A program made the position numbers and the translations under genes. A DNA stretch of 64,000 nucleotides from Brooklawnia propionicigenes (GTDB lineage Bacteria > Actinomycetota > Actinomycetes > Propionibacteriales > Propionibacteriaceae), in contig NZ_AP028056.1 in NCBI RefSeq assembly GCF_030297015.1, forward strand, positions 2,614,939 through 2,678,938. Reading direction: 5' to 3'. Positions 7,931-16,949 of this stretch are shown here, piece after piece (position 1 is the stretch's first letter; each line of letters starts with the position of its first letter). The notes beneath the pieces were generated by a model that made no database searches, had not been told where the DNA came from, and was given only the letters and a program-made list of their open reading frames with translations.

Positions 7931-10741
7931 TCAGAGATGGGCGACGAGCAACTCGGCCATCGTGACTGCGGTCGAACCCTCCAGATCGGCGACCTGCTTG
8001 CGGCAGGAGAAGCCATCGGCCAGCACCACGGCCTCCGGCCCGGCAGCCCGGATCGCGGGGAGCAGATCGTGTTCGGCCACCTTGACCGAAACCTCGTAGT
8101 GGCCGCGTTCGACACCGAAGTTGCCTGCCAGGCCGCAGCACCCACCGAGTGTGACAACCCGGGCGCCGGTTCGCCGGAGCAGCGCCGCGTCGGCTTCCCA
8201 GCCCAGTACGGACGCGTGGTGGCAGTGCGGCTGAGCAACGATCGTGTGCCCGGCCAGGCTCGGTGGCTGCCAGTCGTCCAACGACCCCAGAAGTTCGGCG
8301 AGGGTGTGAATCGAATCCGCCACCACCGGCACGCGCACATCGTCCGGCAGCAGCTCGGGGGCATCCGAACGCCACACGGCCATGCAGCTGGGCTCCATGC
8401 CGACAATCGGAATGCCCTGCTCGGCTATCGGAGCCAGCACATCCAGCGCATGGGTCAGCTGGCGGCGAGCGCCGTCCAACTGGCCGGTGGTGATCCAGGT
8501 CAGCCCGCAGCAGGCATCCTGCGTGATGACCCGCGGCGTGAATCCCACGCTGACCAGCAGATTCAGCAGCGCTACCAGCTGGCCTCCGGCGAAGGCGTCG
8601 GTGAACGAATCGACCCAGACCGCGACCGGCCCACGCTTACCCGCAACCTCGCCCAGTTCGTAGTCCTGCTGGCTGGCGGCACGACCGACCCGGAAACGCG
8701 GCATCGGACGCCGCTGATCGACACCGGCAGCCGCCCGAACCAGATTGCTCAGGCCAGGGGTCTGCAGCGCGAAATTGCCCAGCACGCCCAGCCGCAGCTT
8801 GGTGACCAGTCGTCCCCAGCGCGGCAGCCAGCCCAGCGCATAGTGCGAAACCGGACGCAGCTTGCGCCGGTGCTTCTCGTAGAGCACCCGCGACTTGTAG
8901 GCAGCCATGTCGATGCCGGTGGGGCAGTCGCGACGGCAGCCCTTGCAGGCCAGGCACAGCTCCAAGGCTTCGGCCACCTCGGGAGAGGCCCAGCCCCCGG
9001 TGATCAGTTGACCGTTCAGCATCTCCTGCAGGACGCGTGACCGCCCGCGGGTGGCGTCCTTCTCATCCCCGGTCGCCTGGAAGCTCGGGCACATCACCCC
9101 GCCGGCCTTGGTGGTGTTGGCGCGGCACTTGCCGACGCCGGTGCACTGATGCACCTCGAGGGTGAACTCCGGGTTCTTCATGGCCAGCGGCGAGCGGCGC
9201 AACTGCGGAATCCGGAGATTGGCGTTGAGCGGCTCGGGATCGACCAGCATGCCCGGGTTGAGCAGATTCTGGGGGTCGAAGATCTGCTTCACCTGCCCGA
9301 ACAGTGACAGCGCAGCGGGGGAGTACATCAACGGCAGCAGTTCGCTGCGCGCCCGGCCGTCACCGTGCTCGCCCGACATCGAGCCGCCGTAACGCGCCGC
9401 CAGCTCGCCGGCGGCGAACATGAAGTCGTGCAACAGTTGGGTGCCGTTCTCGGTGTTCAGCGGGAAGTCGATTCGGCAATGGACGCAGCCCTCACCGAAA
9501 TGCCCGTACGGCAGCCCGTGCAGCCCGAAGCGGATCAGCAACTCATCGAAGTCGCGCAGGTAGGCACCCAGCCGCGGGGCGGGCACTGCCGAGTCCTCCC
9601 AGCCCGCATGCGCCGGGGCGTCCAGGGCGACCGCGGCCAAGCCGGCCGCATCGGTGCGGATCGTCCACAGCCGGGCGGCCTCGGCGGCATCGGGCACTAC
9701 CCAGCCCTCGATGGCACCGGACGCGTCCACCATGGCCTGGGCGCGCTGGGCGATCTCCGCGGCGTCATCGCCGACTAACTCGATGAACAGCCACGCCTCC
9801 CCGGCCGGCAGCGGCGGCACGGCGTGCGGCCCGATGCGCTCGGCGACCACATTCGACAGCCGCCGGTCCATACCCTCGCAGGCGGTCGGGCGGTACGGCA
9901 GGATACGCTCCATGGCGTCCGCACCGTCGGCCATGGTCGGGTAGCCAAGAGCCACCGTCGTCTTCAGCGGGGCATCGCGCACCAGGCGAACGGTGGCCCT
10001 GGTGATGATGCCCAGGGTGCCTTCGGTGCCGGCGAAGAAGCTCGCCACATCGAAATTCCGCTCGGGCAGCAGATGCTCCATGCTGTACCCCGACACCTGA
10101 CGCGAGAAGGTCCCGAACTCGGTGCGGATGGTGGCCAGATTGTCCAGCACCAGCGCGCGCAGCTTGTCGAGAAGACTGCCGTGGGCGTCCGGACGAAGGG
10201 TCAGCAGCTCACCGGTGCCGGTGATGATCTCGAGCTCGACGATGTTGTCGGCACTGCGCCCGTATCCCAGCGCGCGGGGTCCGCAGGCGTTGTTTCCGAT
10301 CATGCCGCCGACCGTGCAGCGGTTCGAGGTGGACGGGTCGGGGCCGTACCGCCAGCCGTGCGGATTGACCTCTTTTTGCAGCATGGCCTGCACGACGCCG
10401 GGTTCGATGACCGCGGTGCCGGCCTCGATGTCGACCGAGAGCACCTTGTTCAGGTACCGGGAGGTGTCGATCACCAGTCCGGGACCGACCGCATTGCCCG
10501 CGCAGGAGGTGCCGGCCCCGCGTCCGGTGATCGGCAACCCGACGGCCAGGCCGGCGCGCACCAGCTCGATCAGCTCGTCGGTGGTTCGCGGCGTCGCGAC
10601 GACCTCGGGCACGACGCGGTAGAGCGAGGCATCCGTCGAATACAGTGCCCTCGCGAGCGTTGACTGGTCGAGGCAGGACGGATCACTGAGCTGAGCGCGC
10701 AGTTCGGCGACCTTGTCGAGTGTGGCGGCCGGCGCGCTCAC
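7931..10741 (-). CDS. FAD-binding and Fe-S-binding 2-hydroxyacid dehydrogenase (D-lactate/D-2-hydroxyglutarate dehydrogenase-like)
   Basis: This 936-residue fusion has, in order: a PCMH-type FAD domain (about 30-250; GLPITGRGAGTSCAGNAVGPG and MIGNNACGPRALGYG), an FAD-oxidase C-terminal domain (about 260-510, with HFGEGCVHCRIDF), a ferredoxin-like region with cysteines (CTGVGKCRAN, ELCLACKGCRRDCPTG at about 600-620) and a C-terminal CCG/GlpC-type domain (DACCGLTW, LGGCCGLAGNFG). This layout matches actinobacterial Dld-II and E. coli YdiJ, which oxidise D-2-hydroxyacids and pass electrons to Fe-S centres. The GTG start overlaps the stop of the upstream MarR gene (GTGA), so the two form an operon. 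Confidence 0.9.
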   Translation of the reverse strand: MSAPAATLDKVAELRAQLSDPSCLDQSTLARALYSTDASLYRVVPEVVATPRTTDELIELVRAGLAVGLPITGRGAGTSCAGNAVGPGLVIDTSRYLNKVLSVDIEAGTAVIEPGVVQAMLQKEVNPHGWRYGPDPSTSNRCTVGGMIGNNACGPRALGYGRSADNIVELEIITGTGELLTLRPDAHGSLLDKLRALVLDNLATIRTEFGTFSRQVSGYSMEHLLPERNFDVASFFAGTEGTLGIITRATVRLVRDAPLKTTVALGYPTMADGADAMERILPYRPTACEGMDRRLSNVVAERIGPHAVPPLPAGEAWLFIELVGDDAAEIAQRAQAMVDASGAIEGWVVPDAAEAARLWTIRTDAAGLAAVALDAPAHAGWEDSAVPAPRLGAYLRDFDELLIRFGLHGLPYGHFGEGCVHCRIDFPLNTENGTQLLHDFMFAAGELAARYGGSMSGEHGDGRARSELLPLMYSPAALSLFGQVKQIFDPQNLLNPGMLVDPEPLNANLRIPQLRRSPLAMKNPEFTLEVHQCTGVGKCRANTTKAGGVMCPSFQATGDEKDATRGRSRVLQEMLNGQLITGGWASPEVAEALELCLACKGCRRDCPTGIDMAAYKSRVLYEKHRRKLRPVSHYALGWLPRWGRLVTKLRLGVLGNFALQTPGLSNLVRAAAGVDQRRPMPRFRVGRAASQQDYELGEVAGKRGPVAVWVDSFTDAFAGGQLVALLNLLVSVGFTPRVITQDACCGLTWITTGQLDGARRQLTHALDVLAPIAEQGIPIVGMEPSCMAVWRSDAPELLPDDVRVPVVADSIHTLAELLGSLDDWQPPSLAGHTIVAQPHCHHASVLGWEADAALLRRTGARVVTLGGCCGLAGNFGVERGHYEVSVKVAEHDLLPAIRAAGPEAVVLADGFSCRKQVADLEGSTAVTMAELLVAHL

Positions 10742-11202
10742 TTCTTGGCCCCAGCAGCATCCAGCACAGCCTGCATGGCCCTGCCGAGCCCTTCCCAGTC
10801 GTCCTCGGCGATTGGGTCGATCAACACCCGCCGAACCGAAGCGACGTGATCGGGAGCCGCGGTCTTGAGCAGCTCGAAGCCCTTGTCGGTGAGTCGGGCG
10901 ATGACCCCGCGGCGATCATGGGCGGCGGTCTCCCGCACGATCAGCCCCTCGGCCTCCATGCGGTTGACGGTATGTGTGAGTCGCGAGCGGGATTGGTTGG
11001 ATCCCTCGGCCAGCTGCGACATGCGGATGGAGTGACCCGGTGATTCCGAGAGCACGACGAGCACCTCGTATTCATTGAGATCGAGATTGTGCGGGCGCAA
11101 GTCGGCATTGAGTTGCTCATTTATCCGCGCGCAGGCATTCAGCCAGTTGCGCCATATAACTTGCTGGGACGGCGTCAGCCAGCGGACTTCCTGCTCGGAC
11201 AT
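10738..11202 (-). CDS. MarR family transcriptional regulator
   Basis: This 154-residue winged-helix protein contains the MarR pattern: NLDLNEYEVLVVLSESPG, recognition helix SQLAEGSNQSRSRLTHTVNRMEAEGL divided over normal spacing, and the wing basic residues AHDRRGVIARLTDKG. It is the first gene of an operon with the FAD/Fe-S dehydrogenase and divergent from an acyl-CoA synthetase gene. The start lies 7 nt after a TAGGAT box, so the mRNA is probably leaderless. A phenolic or fatty-acid-like ligand is possible but not shown. Confidence 0.88.
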   Translation of the reverse strand: MSEQEVRWLTPSQQVIWRNWLNACARINEQLNADLRPHNLDLNEYEVLVVLSESPGHSIRMSQLAEGSNQSRSRLTHTVNRMEAEGLIVRETAAHDRRGVIARLTDKGFELLKTAAPDHVASVRRVLIDPIAEDDWEGLGRAMQAVLDAAGAKK

Positions 11203-11209
11203 GGCGACT

Positions 11210-11287
11210 ATCCTAACGGCGCAGTTGAAGAGTGAATCATGGGGGTGGCGATGCGCGGCGGGCTCATACCTTGCTGAGCGTTAGGAT
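11210..11287. promoter_or_regulatory. Divergent promoter region with inverted CGTTAGGAT boxes
   Basis: ATCCTAACG at 11210-11218 and CGTTAGGAT at 11279-11287 are mirror copies. Each gives a TAGGAT -10-like hexamer, one pointing left with 7 nt to the MarR ATG, the other pointing right toward the acyl-CoA synthetase. The pair may also act as a regulator binding site. Confidence 0.5.
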
Positions 11288-11342
11288 CAGATGCCAGCAG
11301 ATGACCTTCCGCTGCCCGGGCCGGCAGCCAACGAGGAGCGTA

Positions 11343-13214
11343 ATGAACGCCAACGCACAGCAAGTCGCCGACACGATTCTCGCGCAGTGTGCTTCTGACT
11401 ACCCAACGATGTTCCGCGACAGGGTCGCCGCAGACCCGGCCAAGGTCGCTTTCACCGTGCCCGATGGCGACGGCTGGCGTGACGTCACATGGGGTGAGGT
11501 GCGCGGGGTCGTCGACCGTGCCGCTGCCGGGTTCCTCTCCTTGGGTCTGCAGTACGAGCAGCGGGTCGCCATAGCGTGTGCCACCCGGCTGGAGTGGATC
11601 GAGGCCGACCTGGCCGTCGCCTGCGCCGCTGCCGCGACCACGACGGTCTACCCGAATACCAATGTCGAGGACATGAGCCACATCGTCCGCGATTCGGGCT
11701 CGGTGATGATGGTGCTCGAGAACAACGCGCAACTCACCAAGGTGCACCAAGCCCCCGAACTGGACGCCCAGTTGCACCACATCATCCTCATCGATGACGA
11801 CCGGCCGGCCGATGCCCATGCCGACGACCGGGTGATCGTCTGGCACGACCTGCTCGACCGGGGCGCGGCCTATCTGGCCGAACATCCCGCCTGCGTGGAC
11901 GAGTCCATCGGCACCTTGGGCCCGGACTCGCTGTCCACCCTGATCTACACTTCCGGCACCACCGGCAATCCCAAGGGCGTCGAACTGCTGCATCGCAGCT
12001 GGGCCTACGAGGGGGCGGCCATGGCCTACCTCGACTTCGTCCACGAGGACGATGTGCTCTACCTGTGGCTGCCGCTCAGCCACGTCTTCGGCCGCGACCT
12101 GATCTCGGTGCAGCTGTCGATCGGTTTCCGTTCGGTCGTCGACGGACGGGTCGACCACATCGTCGACGGACTCGCTCTGACCCACCCGACGATCCTGGTC
12201 GGCGTCCCGCGCATCTTCGAGAAGGTGCGTGCCGCCGTGATGACCATGTATCCCCAAAACGGTGTCAAGGGACGCATCTCCCGGTGGGCGTTCAAGGTGG
12301 GTCGTGAGTCGCGCCCCTACCGGCTGGCCGGTCGTCCGCTGCCGCGGGTGCTGCGGCTGCAGTACGCCGTCGCCGACAAGCTGGTCTTCAGCAAGCTCAA
12401 GGCCAGGCTGGGCGGGCGGATGCGGTTCATGATCTCCGGATCGGCCAAACTCTCCCGGCAGGTGCAGGAGTGGTTCTACAGCGCCGACATCACCATCGTC
12501 GAAGGCTTCGGCGCCACCGAGACCGCGGCCATCACCTTCCTCAACCTGCCGGATCGTCCGCGTTTCGGCACGGTCGGACCGGTGATCCCAGGCCTGCAGA
12601 CCAAGCTCGACGACGACGGCGAGGTGCTGGTCTCCGGACCGACCATCGCCCGCGGCTATCACCATCTGCCCGAGGAGACCCGGGAGGCCTTCGATGACGG
12701 CTGGTATCGCACCGGTGATATCGGCGTGCTGGATTCCGACGGCTATCTGACGATCACCGATCGCAAGAAGGACCTCTTCAAGACCTCGAACGGCAAGTTC
12801 GTCGCCCCGCAGAAGATCGAGAACGCGGTCATGGCGAACATCCCTTACGTCAGTCAGGTGGTTGCGATCGGGCAGGACCGCAAGTTCGTGAGCGCGCTGA
12901 TCACGCTGGACGAGCCGCAACTGCGCAAATGGGCCGAGCGCCGCGGCAAGGAGAACATGTCGTACGCCGAGCTGACCCAGGACCCGGCCATCCACGCCTC
13001 GATCGACCGGTTCATGCGCAAGGTCAACACCCGGCTGGAGCGCTGGGAACAGATCAAGCGCTACACAATCCTGCCGGCAGAGCTCAGCATGGCCGACGGC
13101 ACCCTGACCCCCAGCCTGAAGGTGCGCCGCGATGAGGTGAACTCGGCTTACGCCGACGCGATCAACGCGATGTACGCCGACGACGCGCCGATGTCCGATC
13201 TCGTACCGCGATGA
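11343..13214 (+). CDS. Long-chain fatty acid--CoA ligase (AMP-binding, FadD15-like)
   Basis: This 623-residue adenylate-forming enzyme activates fatty acids to acyl-CoA with ATP. Motifs: P-loop TLIYTSGTTGNPKGVE (about residue 200), the linker region ISGSAKLSRQVQEWF, GFGATETAAITF, and YRTGDIGVLDSDGYLTITDRKKD split over normal spacing, with the catalytic lysine region near SNGKFVAPQKIEN. The ATG at 11343 follows GAGGAG; an upstream in-frame ATG at 11232 lacks homology. It overlaps the following thioesterase gene by ATGA. Membrane-associated FadD15 types are common in actinobacteria. Confidence 0.9.
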   Translation: MNANAQQVADTILAQCASDYPTMFRDRVAADPAKVAFTVPDGDGWRDVTWGEVRGVVDRAAAGFLSLGLQYEQRVAIACATRLEWIEADLAVACAAAATTTVYPNTNVEDMSHIVRDSGSVMMVLENNAQLTKVHQAPELDAQLHHIILIDDDRPADAHADDRVIVWHDLLDRGAAYLAEHPACVDESIGTLGPDSLSTLIYTSGTTGNPKGVELLHRSWAYEGAAMAYLDFVHEDDVLYLWLPLSHVFGRDLISVQLSIGFRSVVDGRVDHIVDGLALTHPTILVGVPRIFEKVRAAVMTMYPQNGVKGRISRWAFKVGRESRPYRLAGRPLPRVLRLQYAVADKLVFSKLKARLGGRMRFMISGSAKLSRQVQEWFYSADITIVEGFGATETAAITFLNLPDRPRFGTVGPVIPGLQTKLDDDGEVLVSGPTIARGYHHLPEETREAFDDGWYRTGDIGVLDSDGYLTITDRKKDLFKTSNGKFVAPQKIENAVMANIPYVSQVVAIGQDRKFVSALITLDEPQLRKWAERRGKENMSYAELTQDPAIHASIDRFMRKVNTRLERWEQIKRYTILPAELSMADGTLTPSLKVRRDEVNSAYADAINAMYADDAPMSDLVPR

Positions 13215-14077
13215 CCGGGGTTTTCGTCGCTGACGTTCAGCTGCGCTGGACCGATCTGGACGCCCAGGGCCATGTCAACAACGTCATGGTGGCCGACTAT
13301 CTGCAGCAGGCGCGCGCCGAGTTCATGCTGTCGGGTGATGCCGGCGAGATGATCGAGGACGGCCTTGTGGTGGTCGCCCATCAGATCTCCTACCGCAACC
13401 CGATCCACTACAGCGACGATCCGTTGCGCGCCGAGCTGTGGGTGGCCGAGGTGGGCGCCGCACGCCTGGTGATCGCCTACCGGCTGATCCAGGACGACAG
13501 CCTGTGCGTCGAGGCGCGCACGGTCTTGTGCCCCTACGACTTCGAGCGGATGGTGCCGCGGCGGCTCACCCGCCGGGAGCGCGGGTTCTTCACCGCCTGG
13601 CTGGACGAGAACACCGCGCCGCTGCCCGAGCTGGTTGCTCCCGAACTCGCGGGCCGGGGCAAGATCACCCCGGTGCAGGTGCGCTGGTCGGACCCCGACC
13701 GCTATCAGCACGTCAACAATGTGCGCTATCTCGACTATGTGCTGGCCGGGCGAGTGGACATGACCTCCCACGCCGATCCGTCGATGGCCCGGGTCGCGAT
13801 GGGCAACGCCGATGCGGCGCGCTGGTTGATCGCTCGGCAGGACATCGACTATCTGGTGCAGATGATGTTCCGGCTGGAGCCGTTCCATGTGCTGACTGCG
13901 CCGGTTCACCTGGGCACGAGTTCGATCGTGCTGGCCACCGAGATCGTCGATCCGGACGACGGCATCGTCCATGCCAAGGCCCGCACCGTGCTCGTCTGTG
14001 CCGATGAGGCCGGCCACAAACGTCCCTTGCCCGATGCCGCCCGCGCGGCGCTGGAAAAGCTACTGACCACCCAGTGA
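13211..14077 (+). CDS. Acyl-CoA thioesterase with two hotdog domains (YbgC/FatA-like)
   Basis: This 288-residue protein consists of two 4-hydroxybenzoyl-CoA-thioesterase-like hotdog repeats. Each starts with the family signature: VQLRWTDLDAQGHVNNVMVADYL near residue 8 and VQVRWSDPDRYQHVNNVRYLDYV near residue 157, each with the catalytic Asp and the HVNN segment. It hydrolyses acyl-CoA to free acid. ATGA overlap with the acyl-CoA synthetase gene indicates co-translation, a ligase/thioesterase pair that could balance the acyl-CoA pool. Confidence 0.88.
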   Translation: MTGVFVADVQLRWTDLDAQGHVNNVMVADYLQQARAEFMLSGDAGEMIEDGLVVVAHQISYRNPIHYSDDPLRAELWVAEVGAARLVIAYRLIQDDSLCVEARTVLCPYDFERMVPRRLTRRERGFFTAWLDENTAPLPELVAPELAGRGKITPVQVRWSDPDRYQHVNNVRYLDYVLAGRVDMTSHADPSMARVAMGNADAARWLIARQDIDYLVQMMFRLEPFHVLTAPVHLGTSSIVLATEIVDPDDGIVHAKARTVLVCADEAGHKRPLPDAARAALEKLLTTQ

Positions 14078-14100
14078 GTTCGCCAGACTGATACGACGCA

Positions 14101-14132
14101 ACCGGCCGGCTCCCCGAAGGGAACCGGCCGGT
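14101..14132. terminator. Bidirectional terminator between thioesterase and gnd
   Basis: ACCGGCCGG (14101-14109) pairs with CCGGCCGGT (14124-14132), extended by a CCC/GGG match in the loop. It sits between convergent genes. Confidence 0.7.
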
Positions 14133-14168
14133 AGTGGTTGTCGGCAACTCGACCGATCGGACGCGGAC

Positions 14169-15611
14169 TCAGTCGTCCGAGGTCTTCACCTCGGAGCGGT
14201 CGCCCGACCAATCCAGATGGAAGTGGCCCGGCTGATCGACACGCTCGTAGGTGTGCGAACCGAAGTAGTCACGCAGGCCCTGGGTCAGAGCGGCATTGTT
14301 GCGAGGTGCCCGCGCCATGTCGTAGTACGCCAGCGAGCTCGAGAAGACCGGAGCCGACACACCGGACTGCACGGCGGCCGACACCACCCGGCGCCAGGCG
14401 TCGTTGTACTGAGCCAGCTGCGGGGCAATGGACGGGGCGCACATCAGCGACACCAGATCGGGGTCGGCCGAGTACTCCTTGCGGATGTTCTCCAGCAGCT
14501 TGGCGCGGATGATGCAGCCGTCACGCCAGATCTTGGCGCAGTCGGCGACGTTGATGTTCCAGCCGAATTCCATGCCGCCGGTGCGGATCTCGTCGAAGCC
14601 TTGGGAGTAGGCGACCACCTTGGATGCCCACAGCGCCTGCCGGACGTCTTCGACGAACGCATCCTTGTCGGGCACCTGAAGCGTACGGTCGGGGCCCTGC
14701 AGCGTCTGCTGTGCGACGGCGCGCAGATCGTCGTGGCTCGACTCGGCCCGTGCGAAGACCGATTCGGCGATGCCATTGACCGGAACGCCCAGCTCGAGGG
14801 CGGTCTGCACCGTCCAGGTGCCGGTGCCCTTCATCCCAGCCCGATCCTTGATCACGTCGACCAGGGAGCCGCCGGTCTGCGGATCGGTCTGGCTCAGCAC
14901 ATCGGCGGTGATCTCGATCAGGTAGCTCGACAGCTCACCTTCGTTCCAGCTCTTGAAGATCTCCGCGGCCTCGGCATTGCCGATACCGGCGGCCTTCAGC
15001 AGCTCCCAGGCCTCACCGATGACCTGCATGTCGGAGTACTCGATGCCGTTGTGGATCATCTTGACGAAGTGGCCGGCGCCGTTCGGGCCGATCCAGGCGC
15101 AACAGGGCTCGTCGCCCACATGGGCGGAGATGGCCTCCAGCATCGGGCCGACGATCTTGTAGCTCTCCGGGGTGCCGCCGGGCATGATGGACGGGCCGGT
15201 CAGGGCGCCGTACTCGCCGCCGGACACGCCGGTGCCGACGAAGTGGAAGCCCTTGGCCGAGATCTCCTTCTCGCGGCGGATGGTGTCGCGGAAGTAGGCA
15301 TTGCCGGCGTCCAGAATGATGTCGCCGGGCTCGAGATAGGGAAGCAGCTCCTCGATGGTCGCGTCAGTGGCGGCACCGGCCTTGACCATGATGATGATGG
15401 AGCGCGGATGCTCGATCGAGGCCACGAAATCGGCGATCGACTCCGAACCGATGAACTTGCCCTCGTTGCCGTGATCGGCCAGGACCTGCTGAGTCTTGGC
15501 GTAGGTGCGATTGAAGATCGCAACGGTGAACCCCTTGTGGGCGAGGTTACGGGCCAAGTTTGAGCCCATCACCGCCATACCGACGACGCCGATATTGGCC
15601 TTCTCTGACAT
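14169..15611 (-). CDS. gnd: 6-phosphogluconate dehydrogenase, NADP-dependent, decarboxylating
   Basis: This 480-residue enzyme converts 6-phosphogluconate to ribulose 5-phosphate, CO2 and NADPH. The Rossmann start GVVGMAVMGSNLARNLA is followed by NRT, the GTGVSGGEYGALTGPSIMPGG segment (split), and the catalytic KMIHNGIEY lysine. Length matches the long (E. coli-type) form. ATG at 15611 follows AAGGAGAAG; the extra 49 codons upstream are unrelated to the family. It is divergent from a LacI regulator gene at the head of a hexuronate block, which fits delivery of carbon into the pentose phosphate pathway. Confidence 0.95.
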   Translation of the reverse strand: MSEKANIGVVGMAVMGSNLARNLAHKGFTVAIFNRTYAKTQQVLADHGNEGKFIGSESIADFVASIEHPRSIIIMVKAGAATDATIEELLPYLEPGDIILDAGNAYFRDTIRREKEISAKGFHFVGTGVSGGEYGALTGPSIMPGGTPESYKIVGPMLEAISAHVGDEPCCAWIGPNGAGHFVKMIHNGIEYSDMQVIGEAWELLKAAGIGNAEAAEIFKSWNEGELSSYLIEITADVLSQTDPQTGGSLVDVIKDRAGMKGTGTWTVQTALELGVPVNGIAESVFARAESSHDDLRAVAQQTLQGPDRTLQVPDKDAFVEDVRQALWASKVVAYSQGFDEIRTGGMEFGWNINVADCAKIWRDGCIIRAKLLENIRKEYSADPDLVSLMCAPSIAPQLAQYNDAWRRVVSAAVQSGVSAPVFSSSLAYYDMARAPRNNAALTQGLRDYFGSHTYERVDQPGHFHLDWSGDRSEVKTSDD

Positions 15612-15836
15612 ATGCTGCTTCTCCTTGCTGTGTCGAGCCAAACAACCCTGGACCGCAATCCTGCCTGGTCGTGCGGCGCGCGAGCAATCGTTGCCGCTGT
15701 TTGCCGCCGATTGGCTCAGCCGCCGCTCCTGGTGACCGATATCAATCGCATCAGGCATCGCTGTCCGTGTCTAGACGCAACGCTACGGCGTCATGAGCCG
15801 ATCTCGCGTAATTCAATACAAATCCGGGCAATGTTG

Positions 15837-15846
15837 CCACCGGTGG
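15837..15846. promoter_or_regulatory. CCACCGGTGG palindrome upstream of the LacI gene
   Basis: A perfect 10-bp palindrome with a central CG, the usual shape of LacI-family operators, lies between gnd and the LacI gene. It is a possible autoregulatory site. Confidence 0.35.
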
Positions 15847-15874
15847 GCATCGTCATGGCTGAGCACGGGTCGGT

Positions 15875-15890
15875 TAGAGTGTTTCCCGTG
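15875..15890 (+). promoter_or_regulatory. TAGAGT -10 box 7 nt before a GTG start (leaderless promoter)
   Basis: TAGAGT at 15875-15880 is followed by GTTTCCC and then GTG at 15888. That spacing puts the transcription start at the start codon. No good -35 is visible. Confidence 0.5.
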
Positions 15891-16907
15891 GATAAGCCGG
15901 GCTCAGCAGACAAGGCCGTGACCATCTACGATGTCGCAAAGGCCGCTGGGGTAAGCCCGTCGACCGTCTCGCGGGCCTTCTCTCGTCCTGGACGGGTCAG
16001 TGCCCGGACGGCAGCTCACATTCACGAGGTGGCCGCCGAGCTGGGCTACCGAGTGCCGCAGGTCGTCAAGACCGAGGCAGCCCGGCAATCGAAGATGCTG
16101 GGCATCAGCGCCACCGACATCACGAACCCCTTCTTCTTCGGCATCATTCGCGGCGCCGAACATGTTGCTCTGGCCGAGGATTACTCGATCATCCTGGCCG
16201 ACTCGCAGGAGAATGACGAGCTGGAGCGCCGGCTGTCCGATCGGACGATGCCGCTGGTCGACGGCATGATCGTCGCCACGTCGCGGCTGCCCGACTCCTT
16301 CTTGCGCAATGCCGCGAAAACCGCCCCGGTTGTTTCCCTGAACCGGCTGGTGCCAGGCCTGCCCAGCGTGATCACGGACAATGCCCGGGGGATGCGGCGG
16401 GCATTGGAACATCTGGCGGAGTTGGGTCACCGGCGGGTGGCCTATGTCAGCGGGCCGACCAACTCGTGGGCTGACGGCGCCCGGGAACGAGCGTTCCGTG
16501 AGGGCTGTTATGAGCTCGATCTGATGGATCATCGGGTAGGTCCGACAGCGCCGACCGTGCGCGGTGGGATGGGCATCCTGCCGCAGATCCGCGAGCAGCA
16601 TGTCACGGCAGTGATCTGCTTCAACGATGTGGTGGCCGTCGGCGTGATGCGCGCTGCGAAGATGGCCGGAGTGCAGGTGCCCCACGAGTTGTCGGTCGTG
16701 GGTATTGACAATGTCTTCGTCGCCGACCTGGTGAGTCCGGGGCTGACCACGATCGCGTCGCCGCTCACCCTGCTGGGGGAGCGCGCCGCGCGGACGGTGA
16801 TCGCGCTGGCCAACGGCCAGGAGCCGGAGACCAGCGCCGATCGTCCGTCGGTCTTGCCGATGCGGCTGATCGTCCGCGAATCGACCGGTCCAGCGCCCCG
16901 ACGCTGA
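15888..16907 (+). CDS. LacI family transcriptional regulator of the hexuronate block
   Basis: This regulator of about 339 residues has the LacI headpiece (VTIYDVAKAAGVSPSTVSRAF near residue 10) and a periplasmic-binding-protein-like sensor domain (LGISATDITNPFF; VICFNDVVAVGVMRAAKMAG; VGIDNVFVADLVSPGLTT). It probably represses the neighbouring larA-like/uxaC/uxuB genes in response to a sugar acid. Start is uncertain: GTG 15888 fits the headpiece and a leaderless promoter; ATG 15855 or GTG 15879 would add 3-11 residues. Confidence 0.88.
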   Translation: MDKPGSADKAVTIYDVAKAAGVSPSTVSRAFSRPGRVSARTAAHIHEVAAELGYRVPQVVKTEAARQSKMLGISATDITNPFFFGIIRGAEHVALAEDYSIILADSQENDELERRLSDRTMPLVDGMIVATSRLPDSFLRNAAKTAPVVSLNRLVPGLPSVITDNARGMRRALEHLAELGHRRVAYVSGPTNSWADGARERAFREGCYELDLMDHRVGPTAPTVRGGMGILPQIREQHVTAVICFNDVVAVGVMRAAKMAGVQVPHELSVVGIDNVFVADLVSPGLTTIASPLTLLGERAARTVIALANGQEPETSADRPSVLPMRLIVRESTGPAPRR

Positions 16908-16949
16908 CAGCTGCCGGATACATCGCGCGGGGTCGCTGCCCGGTCGCGG

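Noticed and set aside
11208-12995. 595-codon minus-strand frame opposite the acyl-CoA synthetase
   Set aside because: No motifs and a repetitive Asp/Gly/Val/His composition; the plus-strand AMP-binding enzyme is clear.
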